Source: an uncultured bacterium
GTDB taxonomy: Bacteria > Cyanobacteriota > Vampirovibrionia > Gastranaerophilales > Gastranaerophilaceae
Length of the DNA: 64,000 bases
Direction: 5' to 3'
Assembly (NCBI GenBank): GCA_905216055.1
Contig: CAJMSH010000005.1
Coordinates: 62,001 to 126,000 of the forward strand
Positions 42,023 to 50,746 of this stretch are shown here, in pieces (position 1 is the first letter of the stretch; each line of letters opens with the position of its first letter). The notes beneath the pieces are model-generated. The model did not search any database, was not told the DNA's origin, and saw nothing but the letters and a program-made list of their open reading frames with translations. A program made the position numbers and the translations under genes.

Positions 42023-42051
42023 TTGCATATATAAATATTTCTTGATAAAAT
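42023..42051 (+). promoter_or_regulatory. Predicted promoter of the AI-2E family transporter gene
   Basis: TTGCAT (42023-42028), 17 bases, TAAAAT (42046-42051), followed by AAAGGAGG and ATG at 42070. The interval 41895-42022 is A/T-rich and shows nothing else that I can support. Confidence 0.55.
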
Positions 42052-42069
42052 CAAGTTAAAGGAGGCTTT

Positions 42070-43119
42070 ATGCTAAAAAAACGCTTTTGGACCACAAAAA
42101 ATATAATTTTTACTATATTAGTAATATGTTTGTTGTTACTGTTACCTAAAATTATAGGAATATTAATGTTATTTTTTGGTGCATACGTTATTGCATGCGC
42201 TCTCAACCCTTTTGTACGAAAATTAATGATAAGGATGAATAACCGCTCTGTAGCCTCATCTTTAGTTTTATTTGGCTCGGTTGCCTGTGTTATTGCTCTT
42301 TTTATTCCGATAATTTTTGTTGCATATAAAGAAATTAAAACTTTTTTAATTCTTTTACCTGAAAAAATCACAGAGATATCAAATTTTTTACTGAATACTG
42401 AAATAAATGGTCACACACTTCCTGAAATATTCCCAAGTGATTCTATTTTTGGTAATACAACCTCTTTTGCCCAAGGTTTTTTAAATCAATCTTGGAGTCT
42501 AACTGTTACCATATTTCAACTATTAATGGTTTCTGTTGCTTTAACTATGATTGTTTATTACATTCTTGCTGATAAAGCTTATTTAAAACAAAAATTTATT
42601 GAATTTTTCCCACCAGATTTGAAAGAAAAAGCTGAGGAAATATTATCTAACATCAGCAATAAGGTTGGTGGATATGTAAGAGCTCAAATTTTATCAATGG
42701 CCGCAGTCGGAATTATGATGGCTGTTGTCCTTATTATATTAGGAATTGAGTATGCAACTTTGTTAGGTTTAATAACAGGTTTGCTTGATATTGTTCCAAT
42801 TTTGGGGCCTACAATTGCTTTAGGCATAATTATTCTTGTTGCTTATCCTGCAAGCATAGTTAAAATAATTCTTATAATAATTGGTTTTCTTGCAGTTCAA
42901 CAGGTTTCGAATTATGTAGTAAGACCTGTATTATTTGGCAAATTGATGGAATTACACCCTTTGATGATATTTCTGGCCCTATTTTTAGCAGAAGAATTTC
43001 TTGGATTTTGGGGGGTAATTTTATCACCTGCAATTGCAGCAACAATATGCGTATTAATTGATGAATTATATTTAAATCCGATTAACCAAAAAGTTAAGGA
43101 GTCAGATGAAGAAAACTGA
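42070..43119 (+). CDS. AI-2E family transporter (PerM/TqsA family)
   Basis: A 349-residue polytopic membrane protein with about eight TM helices. Family segments: a long hydrophilic loop after TM3 (KEIKTFLILLPEKITEISN), VGGYVRAQILSMAAVGIMM, LLGLITGLLDIVPILGPTIAL and VSNYVVRPVLFGKLMELHPL, EEFLGFWGVILSPAIAA. Members export autoinducer-2 or act as Na+/H+ antiporters or permeases; the substrate cannot be told here. Strong ribosome-binding site AAAGGAGG. Overlaps the next gene by 14 bases, so translation is coupled. Confidence 0.92.
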   Translation: MLKKRFWTTKNIIFTILVICLLLLLPKIIGILMLFFGAYVIACALNPFVRKLMIRMNNRSVASSLVLFGSVACVIALFIPIIFVAYKEIKTFLILLPEKITEISNFLLNTEINGHTLPEIFPSDSIFGNTTSFAQGFLNQSWSLTVTIFQLLMVSVALTMIVYYILADKAYLKQKFIEFFPPDLKEKAEEILSNISNKVGGYVRAQILSMAAVGIMMAVVLIILGIEYATLLGLITGLLDIVPILGPTIALGIIILVAYPASIVKIILIIIGFLAVQQVSNYVVRPVLFGKLMELHPLMIFLALFLAEEFLGFWGVILSPAIAATICVLIDELYLNPINQKVKESDEEN

Positions 43120-44641
43120 ACAATATTTATATAACCAAAATATTGATAAAAACAGTGATTTTGCCATGTGGATGGCTTTCCCTGGAATTTATTCATTTTC
43201 TATGTCTTCATTAGGATATTTATGGATGTTTAAAACTATCGATAGCAAAACTGATGTAAATATTGAAAGAATCTGCTCTGATACAGACAAAACTAAATAT
43301 AATATTTCTGATATAAAATTATTTGGATTTTCTTTTTCATTTGATACAGACTTTTTAACAATTTTTTCAATGCTTGAAAAATATAAAATTCCTCTAAAAT
43401 CAAAAGATAGAGAAAATTTTCCGTTAATATTTGCAGGTGGACCAGTTGTTACCGCAAATCCAGAGCCTTATAAAGAATTTTTTGACTTCTTTATAATTGG
43501 CGATGGAGAAGATGTAAACATTCAAGCCGTCAATATTTGTAAGGAAAATCAAGAAAAATCAAAAGATGAAATTCTTAAAATACTTTCAAACATTGATGGA
43601 ATTTATGTTCCAGAATTTCCTAAAAAAGTTAATAAACTTACAAAAAAACTTGATGAATGTATATATACTCCAGTCTTAAGTGAAGATGCGTTTTTTAAAA
43701 ATACATTTATTATTGAAATGGCTAGAGGATGCTTTAACAGATGTGGTTTTTGTCTTGCATCATATCTAAATTTGCCGCTAAGATGCACTCCTTATGATGA
43801 ACTTATCAAAACAATTGATTTCGGTTTGAAATATACTAACAAAATTGCTTTATTAGGCGCTCAAATCAGTGCTCATCCGCATTTTCATGATGTCTGTAAG
43901 TACATATATGATAAAATTCAAAACGGTCAAAAAATTGAAATGAGTGTTTCCTCATTAAGAGTTGATGCTGTCAGTGAAGATGTTATAAAAACACTTGTTG
44001 CAGCAGGACAAAAAAATTCAACACTTGCGATTGAAGCAGGAAGCGAAAGATTGAGAAAAGTTATAAATAAAAATTTAACCGAAGAACAAATTTTTAATGC
44101 AGTCAAAATAGCAAAAGAAAACGGCCTTAAAGGTTTAAAATTCTACGGAATGATAGGACTTCCGACAGAAACTCAACAAGATTTAGAAGCGACAATTGAA
44201 CTTGCGAAAAAATTAAAAAAAGAAAATAAAGGTTTTGATATTTCATTTGGATTTTCAAGTTTTGTTCCAAAGCCGCATACCCCTTTTCAATGGTGCGGTA
44301 GAGAAAATACAAAATCACTTGAAGAAAAAAGTGCTTTCTTAAAAAAAGAACTGCATAAAATTGGAGTTACTTGCCACATTTCAAGCATTAAATGGGATTA
44401 CTGGCAGGCGGTATTATCTCGCGGAGACGAATCTTTAAATGATTTTATCTTAGAAGTTTATCGAGGTGGCGGCAAACTAGGTGCTTTTAAAGCTGCTGCA
44501 AAAAAATACAAAATTAATACAGATAACTTTGCATGCGAAAATTATCCGCTAGATAAAGAATTACCTTGGGACTTTATACAGGTTAAACCCGGCAAAGAAT
44601 TTCTTATAAAAGAAAATCAAAGGCTTTTATCTATTACATAG
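43106..44641 (+). CDS. B12-binding-like radical SAM protein (TIGR03960-like)
   Basis: A 511-residue radical SAM enzyme. The N-terminal domain resembles the B12-binding fold (FSMSSLGYLWMFKTID, LFGFSFSFDTDF, PLIFAGGPVVTANPEP, FIIGDGED) and the radical SAM core begins with the 4Fe-4S cysteines in ARGCFNRCGFCL (about residues 209-216). The GLPTETQQDLEATIELAKK segment is typical. It matches the shorter TIGR03960-type proteins that in many bacteria are followed by or fused to a DUF2344 domain; here no DUF2344 partner follows. Reaction unknown. Start: AAGGAG 7 bases upstream. The 3' end overlaps the convergent gene by 8 bases. Confidence 0.87.
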   Translation: MKKTEQYLYNQNIDKNSDFAMWMAFPGIYSFSMSSLGYLWMFKTIDSKTDVNIERICSDTDKTKYNISDIKLFGFSFSFDTDFLTIFSMLEKYKIPLKSKDRENFPLIFAGGPVVTANPEPYKEFFDFFIIGDGEDVNIQAVNICKENQEKSKDEILKILSNIDGIYVPEFPKKVNKLTKKLDECIYTPVLSEDAFFKNTFIIEMARGCFNRCGFCLASYLNLPLRCTPYDELIKTIDFGLKYTNKIALLGAQISAHPHFHDVCKYIYDKIQNGQKIEMSVSSLRVDAVSEDVIKTLVAAGQKNSTLAIEAGSERLRKVINKNLTEEQIFNAVKIAKENGLKGLKFYGMIGLPTETQQDLEATIELAKKLKKENKGFDISFGFSSFVPKPHTPFQWCGRENTKSLEEKSAFLKKELHKIGVTCHISSIKWDYWQAVLSRGDESLNDFILEVYRGGGKLGAFKAAAKKYKINTDNFACENYPLDKELPWDFIQVKPGKEFLIKENQRLLSIT

Positions 44642-45257
44642 GAGTATAGTCACAGTATACAAGACTTGACCATTTCTCATAATAGCTGATTTGCGTTGCA
44701 CTGCCTGATTTTACATATATTCTGTGCAAAGAGCTATGCGGTATATTCAAAGCAGATACAATTGCAGCCTTTATTATATCTTTATGAGTAACAATAATAA
44801 TTCTGTTACCTATGTTTTCCTCAATTATCCTGTTTAAAGAATCATTAATCCTATTTATAAAGGCTGTTACACTTTCTGCGTTATCAGGAACAGCAGTTTC
44901 AGGACTATTAATCAATTTGTCAAGAGCATCCGGAAACTTTTCATCGACCTGTTCAAAGGTTAACCCATTAAAATCGCCGCATTTACGTGGATGTAAGTCT
45001 TCTACAATTTCAAAATCTTGCTTAAACAACTTTGAAATCATAGAGGCAGATTGAGTTGATCTTAAGGCTGGAGATGCGTATATTTTATTGTTCTTTATAC
45101 CTCTACGTTTCAAGAAATCACATATTTTTTCAATTTCTTCTTGTCCTGCATCGTTTAATGGTGGGTAATCTTCCGAATCTGTAAATCTGTCATCCTCACT
45201 ATATATTGTTGAACCGTTACATATAAACGTTATTTTACATTTTCTGCTAAAGTACAT
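44634..45257 (-). CDS. Histidine phosphatase superfamily protein lacking the catalytic RHG motif
   Basis: A 207-residue phosphoglycerate-mutase-like protein. ASPALRSTQSA (second Arg), LNDAGQEEIEKI, and VTHKDIIKAAI (second His, about residue 155) are normal for the family. The nucleophile motif, usually (F/V)RHGET, reads FICNGST: Arg13 is Cys and the phospho-accepting His14 is Asn. The Glu motif is also changed (HPRKCGDFNG). The protein is therefore probably not a working phosphatase and may act as a binding or regulatory protein. Good ribosome-binding site (GAGGTG). Divergent from leuD. Confidence 0.85.
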   Translation of the reverse strand: MYFSRKCKITFICNGSTIYSEDDRFTDSEDYPPLNDAGQEEIEKICDFLKRRGIKNNKIYASPALRSTQSASMISKLFKQDFEIVEDLHPRKCGDFNGLTFEQVDEKFPDALDKLINSPETAVPDNAESVTAFINRINDSLNRIIEENIGNRIIIVTHKDIIKAAIVSALNIPHSSLHRIYVKSGSATQISYYEKWSSLVYCDYTPM

Positions 45258-45331
45258 AATTTCACCTCATTTTCTTTATCATATCACTATTTTGTTGTAT
45301 AATCAAGAAAAATAAAAGAAAGGGGTAAAGC

Positions 45332-45826
45332 ATGAGAGGAAAAGCTTTTAAATTTGGAGATAATATTTCAACAGACCACATTGCACCTGGGAGATTATTC
45401 CACCTACGATCAAATTTACCTGAATTTGCAAAACACGTTTTAGAAGATGCAGATCCAAACTTTGCATCTCAAATGAAAAAAGGAGACTTTGTCGTTGCTG
45501 GATCTAATTTTGGGCTAGGTTCTTCTCGTGAACATGCACCTCAAATTATAAAAATAGCCGGTGTCGGAGCTGTAATTGCAAAATCTTTTGCAAGAATTTT
45601 TTACAGAAATGCTATAAATATCGGGCTTTTGGCAATTGAAGCAGATACTGATGCAATTGATGCTGGTGATGAACTTGATTTAGATATCGAAAAAGGCATA
45701 TTAACAGACCTTACAAATGGTGCGATAATCCCAATTGAGCCATTACCACCTGTTATGATTAAACTTTTACAAGATGGCGGACTTGTTGAACATATCAAGA
45801 AAAATGGTGATTTTAAATTGGTTTAA
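45332..45826 (+). CDS. leuD: 3-isopropylmalate/homoaconitate dehydratase small subunit
   Basis: The swivel-domain subunit of the heterodimeric dehydratase in leucine synthesis. The 164-residue protein is of the archaeal-type short LeuD: FGDNISTDHIAPGR, GDFVVAGSNFGLGSSREHAP (the swivel loop), AKSFARIFYRNAINIGL. The specificity loop reads HLRS, closer to the YLRT type than to YLVY, so homoaconitase-like activity cannot be excluded. Good ribosome-binding site AAAGGGG. The large subunit is not adjacent. Confidence 0.88.
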   Translation: MRGKAFKFGDNISTDHIAPGRLFHLRSNLPEFAKHVLEDADPNFASQMKKGDFVVAGSNFGLGSSREHAPQIIKIAGVGAVIAKSFARIFYRNAINIGLLAIEADTDAIDAGDELDLDIEKGILTDLTNGAIIPIEPLPPVMIKLLQDGGLVEHIKKNGDFKLV

Positions 45827-45830
45827 CTTA

Positions 45831-46499
45831 TTACCAATATCTTAAATCATCCAACATTTTAGTTGCTTGATTAGCATCTTTCTTTTTTAATCTTGTGTAT
45901 TTTTTCATTGATGGATTAATTACGCACATTGTTTTGCCGCAATATTTCATAAATGCTGTCATCAAAGAATAATCAGAGGCATTTTGTCTTTGTTGATTGC
46001 ACTCTTCAAGACTATTGCAAATTTTTGATGCCCCGTAATTCCCTAAATTCATACCATTGAAGCTTCTGTTTGTATAAGTATGTATATTATAAGCAGAAGA
46101 ATTTTTATCCGAACTTAAATAATTCTGAACAGCTGAATTGAAATCAGCAGAAGAATCATCATAAATATAAAATACGACCTTTTTATCGGCATTGAAAATA
46201 AAAGTCCACAATCCTGTAGTATTAACTCCTCTCAAAACAGATTCAGGAAGTCTTGTAACCTCATAACCTTCATAAGTTTCATTTCGATTTGAACTTCTAC
46301 CAACAGAATTTTTACCTGCTAACTTAGCTAAAGAAGAATTTGATACATTAGTGTCAAAATTATTAAAGGCATCTGCAAAATCTTTTGGAGTAAACCCCTT
46401 CAAAAAACCAGTAAAATATGCAACACCTAGAATAACTACGATACAAGCAAAAAAGCTTGCAACATCCAATAATTTATCTTTAATTACCTTTTTCTTCAT
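45831..46499 (-). CDS. Membrane-anchored protein, possibly thioredoxin-like
   Basis: A 222-residue protein with one N-terminal TM helix (LLDVASFFACIVVILGVAYF) and an extracytoplasmic domain. The domain has a strand VVFYIYDDSSADF, cysteines in KICNSLEECNQQ and YCGKTMCVINPSMKKY, and a beta-helix pattern that could be a thioredoxin-like fold without a CxxC active site. Not recognised otherwise. The ATG at 46499 is preferred because AGGAGAG lies 4 bases upstream. Convergent with leuD (4 bases apart), divergent from rpsL. Confidence 0.65.
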   Translation of the reverse strand: MKKKVIKDKLLDVASFFACIVVILGVAYFTGFLKGFTPKDFADAFNNFDTNVSNSSLAKLAGKNSVGRSSNRNETYEGYEVTRLPESVLRGVNTTGLWTFIFNADKKVVFYIYDDSSADFNSAVQNYLSSDKNSSAYNIHTYTNRSFNGMNLGNYGASKICNSLEECNQQRQNASDYSLMTAFMKYCGKTMCVINPSMKKYTRLKKKDANQATKMLDDLRYW

Positions 46500-46554
46500 A
46501 AAACTCTCCTGCACTTGTAATTATATAGCATTATTAAGATATTGGCAAGATTTG

Positions 46555-46583
46555 TTGACATAAAAGCTTGCGTGTTGTTAAAT
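46555..46583 (+). promoter_or_regulatory. Predicted sigma70 promoter of rpsL-rpsG
   Basis: Perfect TTGACA (46555-46560), 17 bases, TTAAAT (46578-46583). It gives a leader of about 155 bases before rpsL. The leader contains several short G/C-rich inverted segments but no recognisable regulatory class. Confidence 0.6.
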
Positions 46584-46747
46584 AGAAGTACACTACAGTC
46601 GAATATTTGTGCTGAATTTTCGTGTAGTAAGGCAAAAATAGGACGTAGGATTTATTAAATAAATCGGCAGTCCCGTCATACCGGAATGCGTAAGGGTTTC
46701 AGGATATGATTTTGCCAAGTAGTTACTAAAATAAAAGGAGAAATTAA

Positions 46748-47134
46748 ATGCCTACAATTAACCAGCTAGTGCGCAGAGAACGCAAAAAGCTAACTGACAA
46801 AACAAAATCTCCTGCTTTGATGGATTGCCCTCAAAGACGTGGAGTATGCACAAGGGTTTACACAACTACCCCTAAAAAACCTAACTCAGCTTTAAGAAAA
46901 GTTGCAAGGGTTAGATTAACAAACGGATTTGAAGTTACTTCATATATCCCTGGTATCGGTCACAACCTTCAAGAACACAGTGTTGTTCTTATCAGAGGCG
47001 GAAGGGTTAAAGATCTTCCTGGTGTAAGATATCACATCGTTAGAGGTACTTTAGATACTGCAGGTGTTGCTAACAGAGCTCAAAGCAGATCTAAATACGG
47101 TGCTAAGAAAAATGCTAAAGGAGGTAAGAAATAA
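46748..47134 (+). CDS. rpsL: 30S ribosomal protein S12
   Basis: A 128-residue S12 with PTINQLVRRERK, TTPKKPNSALRKVARV, EHSVVLIRGGRVKDLPGVRYH and the C-terminal RSKYGAKKNAKGGKK. The Lys and Pro positions linked to streptomycin response (KKPNSA, RVKDLPG) look wild type. First gene of the str cluster; starts after AAAGGAG. Its stop shares a base with the rpsG start. Confidence 0.98.
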   Translation: MPTINQLVRRERKKLTDKTKSPALMDCPQRRGVCTRVYTTTPKKPNSALRKVARVRLTNGFEVTSYIPGIGHNLQEHSVVLIRGGRVKDLPGVRYHIVRGTLDTAGVANRAQSRSKYGAKKNAKGGKK

Positions 47135-47604
47135 TGTCTAGACGTTCTAAACCAGCTAAAAGAGTTCCTTTAGCAGATCCAGTATACAACAGCGTTGATA
47201 TTTCTAAATTCATTAACAGAATTATGAGACGTGGTAAAAAGTCATTAGCTGAAAAAATCTTCTATGCAACTTTAACTAAAATAGAAGAAAGAACAGGTGA
47301 AAAACCTCTTGAAATTTTTGAAAAAGCTATGACTAACGCAACTCCACTGTTAGAAGTAAAAGCAAGACGTATCGGTGGTTCTACTTACCAGGTACCTATT
47401 GAAGTTAAAGCTGACAGAGGATTTGCTCTTGCATCATCTTGGCTTATTGAAGCAGCTAAAAAACGTGGTGGTAAATCATTTATTGATAAATTAACTAACG
47501 AACTTATTGATGCTTCAAACGGTTCAGGTGCAGCTTGCAAGAAACGTGAAGATACTCACAAAATGGCTGAAGCTAACAAAGCTTTTGCTCATTACAGATA
47601 TTAA
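47134..47604 (+). CDS. rpsG: 30S ribosomal protein S7
   Basis: A 156-residue S7: RRSKPAKRVPLADPVYNS, FINRIMRRGKKSLAEKIFY, ARRIGGSTYQVPIEV, GSGAACKKREDTHKMAEANKAFAHYRY. Organises the 3' domain of 16S rRNA. In most bacteria fusA and tufA follow; here a terminator follows after 27 bases and the next gene is on the other strand, so the str operon is reduced to rpsL-rpsG. Confidence 0.98.
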   Translation: MSRRSKPAKRVPLADPVYNSVDISKFINRIMRRGKKSLAEKIFYATLTKIEERTGEKPLEIFEKAMTNATPLLEVKARRIGGSTYQVPIEVKADRGFALASSWLIEAAKKRGGKSFIDKLTNELIDASNGSGAACKKREDTHKMAEANKAFAHYRY

Positions 47605-47631
47605 TTTTTTAATTAATACAAAGCAAATGTT

Positions 47632-47668
47632 AAAAGAGGAACTTTTTTTAAAGCTCCTCTTTTAATTT
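47632..47668. terminator. Terminator shared by rpsG and the convergent gene
   Basis: Perfect 9-bp stem AAAAGAGGA / TCCTCTTTT with a 14-base loop. The right arm lies inside the last codons of the minus-strand gene at 47648, whose stop codon falls in the loop. Confidence 0.82.
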
Positions 47669-49234
47669 TTTAAGATCATTTGAAGGATTAGTAATAGGAT
47701 TAATCCCGTATATTTTGTTAAATGCTCGTAAAACTGCAGGATTTATAACAGTTGGTGGGCATTCAGATAAATATATATGCTTTGCTCCGCTATTTTTTAA
47801 ATTTATTATATTTGAAAGCGAATTAACATCACATTTAGTTAAGAAAAACACAAATTTATCAGACGTTACAGGAATTTTCTTAAATAACTTGTGTAAAATA
47901 CCGTAAATCATTGGATAATCATTTGCGACATTTAAGGAATATACATTTTCTATATTTAAAGGATTATAAGAAAATGAGATAACCCAAGAATTTGACGGCA
48001 AATTACTAAAGAATGATTTGAAATAATCTTTCTGCGACATTGATAAATTAGAATGCCCTATAATAAATATCCTTTCAGGATTTTCAGATATAATTTTATC
48101 TAAAACCAAATCAAGTTCAGCTTCATCATATCCGACATCAACAGAAACTCTATCATGAGCTTTTGCAAAACCTTTTGCTTGAAGTGCTGAATTTACAAGC
48201 GGTAAAAAATCGTTATTATTGATTCTTATAACCCCTTTTGCAGCGACATCATCTGTTGTAAATAATCTTCCGCGATAGAGATATTCAATATTTTGAACTT
48301 CATTTTTTGTCAAAAGTATTGCTCCTGGAAAAGTTGCAAAATCCAAGATTGAATTAAATGAACCTGAACCGAAATGTCCTTTTAAATTTTTAAAATCGTT
48401 AAAATACGGAAAAGCATGTGATATCAATAAATTTCCGTTTGTATATATATCAATATCTTTATCTTCTGCAAATTTTAATAATAAAGCTAAATCTTCAAAG
48501 TTAGACCCTGAAACCATTATAGCTTTATTTGGACATGTAGAAAATGAAACTTCTGTTTTTTTACAAACTCCATATTTTTGGGTTCTAAGCTCATTTATTG
48601 ACTTTAAGAGATTTATATCTTCTCTTGCAAGATCATCAATATATTGCTTCATTGTATCAAATAATATTCTATTAGAATTAAAAAGATTAATTGCTTTCAA
48701 AACCTTATTTTCAGGAATTTCAGAGATTTTGCCCAACTCGTACAAACTTACAAGATTCGAGCAAACACTTTTTATAATACTTCTTAGAATTTCTGCAATA
48801 TATTTTTTTTCAAAATTAAGCTTTTTATACTTGCTTAAAAACTCTTTATCACCTTTTTTAAGTATTTCAGAAAGACTTGTGTTTGGTGAGAATTTAACAA
48901 GATTTTTCAAATCCTCACATTTTACATTATTTTCTTTGCAAATTTTCAAATATTCTTTTCTGCAAATTACAAGATTTACATATTGCTTTGAAAATGAATC
49001 AAGAATTTGAGATTCTGAAAAATCCCTTGCAGAATCAATTACAGCAATTTCTTTTATAATATTTTTTATAATATCTTGCTTTCTTACATTTAAATCAATT
49101 AATTTTAAAAGATAAAAAGCAGTCTGCCTAAATAAAATATACATAACTTCCTGCATAGAAGATATGTTTGGGGAAATTGAACAAGCCCCTTTTGCGACAC
49201 ATTCGTTATATTCAAAACTGGAATTGTAATACAT
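47648..49234 (-). CDS. Hybrid-cluster-protein (Hcp) relative with altered ligand positions
   Basis: A 528-residue protein that follows the Hcp/hydroxylamine-reductase fold: ECVAKGACSISPNISSMQEV at the N-terminus, IMVSGSNFEDLALLLKFAEDKDIDIYTNG, LKGHFGSGSFNSILDFATFPGAILLTKNEVQN, and ECPPTVINPAVLRAF near the end. Compared by eye with Desulfovibrio Hcp, the hybrid-cluster ligands seem replaced: His of GHDL is Ser (SGSN), Glu of HGEM is Asn (NGNL), Cys of TTNC is Glu. Nitric oxide or hydroxylamine reduction is thus doubtful. A glutaredoxin gene 5 bases upstream is in the same transcript. Confidence 0.78.
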   Translation of the reverse strand: MYYNSSFEYNECVAKGACSISPNISSMQEVMYILFRQTAFYLLKLIDLNVRKQDIIKNIIKEIAVIDSARDFSESQILDSFSKQYVNLVICRKEYLKICKENNVKCEDLKNLVKFSPNTSLSEILKKGDKEFLSKYKKLNFEKKYIAEILRSIIKSVCSNLVSLYELGKISEIPENKVLKAINLFNSNRILFDTMKQYIDDLAREDINLLKSINELRTQKYGVCKKTEVSFSTCPNKAIMVSGSNFEDLALLLKFAEDKDIDIYTNGNLLISHAFPYFNDFKNLKGHFGSGSFNSILDFATFPGAILLTKNEVQNIEYLYRGRLFTTDDVAAKGVIRINNNDFLPLVNSALQAKGFAKAHDRVSVDVGYDEAELDLVLDKIISENPERIFIIGHSNLSMSQKDYFKSFFSNLPSNSWVISFSYNPLNIENVYSLNVANDYPMIYGILHKLFKKIPVTSDKFVFFLTKCDVNSLSNIINLKNSGAKHIYLSECPPTVINPAVLRAFNKIYGINPITNPSNDLKKLKEEL

Positions 49235-49239
49235 AGAAA

Positions 49240-49470
49240 CTAAACCTTACTTTTTACATATTTAATAATATCTTCAGACTCATACATTGAAACATTGTTG
49301 TCCTTATCATCAAGAAAAGGAACTTGTTTTTCTCCTCCAATTTTTATTAAATTATTTAGATTTTCAGGATTATGTATATCTAATTTGTTATAAGGAATAT
49401 TATTTTCCTTTAAAAAATCCATAACCTTATGACAATACGGGCATGATTCCGATACATATAAATCAAACAT
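49240..49470 (-). CDS. Glutaredoxin
   Basis: A 76-residue glutaredoxin with active site CPYC at residues 10-13, the cis-Pro segment KQVPFLDD and the C-terminal YESEDIIKYV. Thiol-disulfide exchange in the cytoplasm. Start: ATG with AAGGAG 8 bases upstream. It precedes the Hcp-like gene by 5 bases, and the Hcp-like ribosome-binding site overlaps its stop, so it may serve as electron donor for that protein. Confidence 0.93.
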   Translation of the reverse strand: MFDLYVSESCPYCHKVMDFLKENNIPYNKLDIHNPENLNNLIKIGGEKQVPFLDDKDNNVSMYESEDIIKYVKSKV

Positions 49471-49552
49471 TTTAGAATTCTCCTTGTATTAAAATTATAA
49501 AACTTCATTTTTTTAATAAATTCCCCTATAAGTTAATAAATAAATTATACAA

Positions 49553-49581
49553 TTGCATAAGAATAATTTTTATATTAAAAT
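49553..49581 (+). promoter_or_regulatory. Predicted leaderless promoter of wecB
   Basis: TTGCAT (49553-49558), 17 bases, TAAAAT (49576-49581), 7 bases, ATG at 49589. There is no ribosome-binding site. The TTG of the -35 box is the apparent start of the longest frame. Confidence 0.65.
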
Positions 49582-49588
49582 TATATCT

Positions 49589-50701
49589 ATGAAAAATATA
49601 TTATTTGTATTTGGCACACGCCCTGAAGTTATAAAACTTGCTCCCGTTATATTGGAGTTAAAAAAATATCCCGATAAATATAATGTAATTGTTTGCAATA
49701 CAGAACAACAAAAAGAGCTTTCTAACCAAACGCTTGCGTACTTTGGCTTAAAAGCTGATTTGAATTTGGATTGCATGAAGCCTAATCAATCATTGATGGA
49801 GGTTCAGACAAGAATTTTAACGGCATTAGACAAAGTTTTTAAAGAACATACAATAGATGCAACAATTGTCCAAGGGGATACAATGACCGTTTTATGCGGA
49901 GCATTAGCAAGTTTTTATAATAAAATTCCTGTATATCATGTAGAAGCAGGTCTTCGCTCATACGATATATATGAACCGTTCCCTGAAGAGGTTATGCGAC
50001 AAATGACTTCACGTGTTGCTACATTACATTTTGCACCTACTGAAAAAAACAGAAATGCTCTTTTAAAAGAAAATATTTCTGATGACAAAATTCATGTCGT
50101 AGGAAATACTGTTATAGATGCACTATTTTGTTTGTCAGATGAAACTCTTAACAGTGCAAAATCATATTTTGAAGGTAAAGGAATTAATGTTGATGACAAA
50201 TTAGTATTAATAACCGCTCACAGACGTGAAAATCACGGTGAAAGAATTGACAGAATTATTAATGCTATTGAATTTTTAGCTAAAAAATACGCTGATCATA
50301 CATTTGTAATTCCTGTTCACCCAAATCCAAATGTAAAAAATAAAATTCATTCAAGATTGGAAAACTACCAAAATATAAAACTTTTAGAACCTTTAGATTA
50401 TCCATATCTTGTATATTTGATGAAAAATGCAAAATTAATCCTAACAGATTCAGGTGGAATTCAAGAAGAAGCACCATCATTCGGCTGCCCAACACTTGTT
50501 ATGAGATATGAAACAGAAAGACAAGAAGGTATTGATGCCGGGGTATCAATTTTAGTCGGGGCAGACTATGACAAGATTATATCTCACAGTGAAGATGTGC
50601 TTTCAAAATCCAGAGCTGAAACAAGATTAAAAGCTCAAAATCCTTACGGTAACGGAACATCTGCAAGACAAATAGAAGAAATTATATCTAAACAATTCTA
50701 A
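49589..50701 (+). CDS. wecB: UDP-N-acetylglucosamine 2-epimerase (non-hydrolysing)
   Basis: Converts UDP-GlcNAc to UDP-ManNAc for envelope polysaccharides. The 370-residue GT-B fold protein has FGTRPEVIKLAPVI at the N-terminus, VQGDTMTVLCGAL, HVEAGLRSYDIYEPFPEEVMR, TAHRRENHGERI and LTDSGGIQEEAPSFGCPTLVMR, all epimerase signatures including the catalytic Asp and Glu. The start at 49589 is set by the promoter spacing. Monocistronic. Confidence 0.95.
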   Translation: MKNILFVFGTRPEVIKLAPVILELKKYPDKYNVIVCNTEQQKELSNQTLAYFGLKADLNLDCMKPNQSLMEVQTRILTALDKVFKEHTIDATIVQGDTMTVLCGALASFYNKIPVYHVEAGLRSYDIYEPFPEEVMRQMTSRVATLHFAPTEKNRNALLKENISDDKIHVVGNTVIDALFCLSDETLNSAKSYFEGKGINVDDKLVLITAHRRENHGERIDRIINAIEFLAKKYADHTFVIPVHPNPNVKNKIHSRLENYQNIKLLEPLDYPYLVYLMKNAKLILTDSGGIQEEAPSFGCPTLVMRYETERQEGIDAGVSILVGADYDKIISHSEDVLSKSRAETRLKAQNPYGNGTSARQIEEIISKQF

Positions 50702-50746
50702 TTAATAATTTATTTTTATTTTTTATAATTGTTTGTAAGTTTCTGT

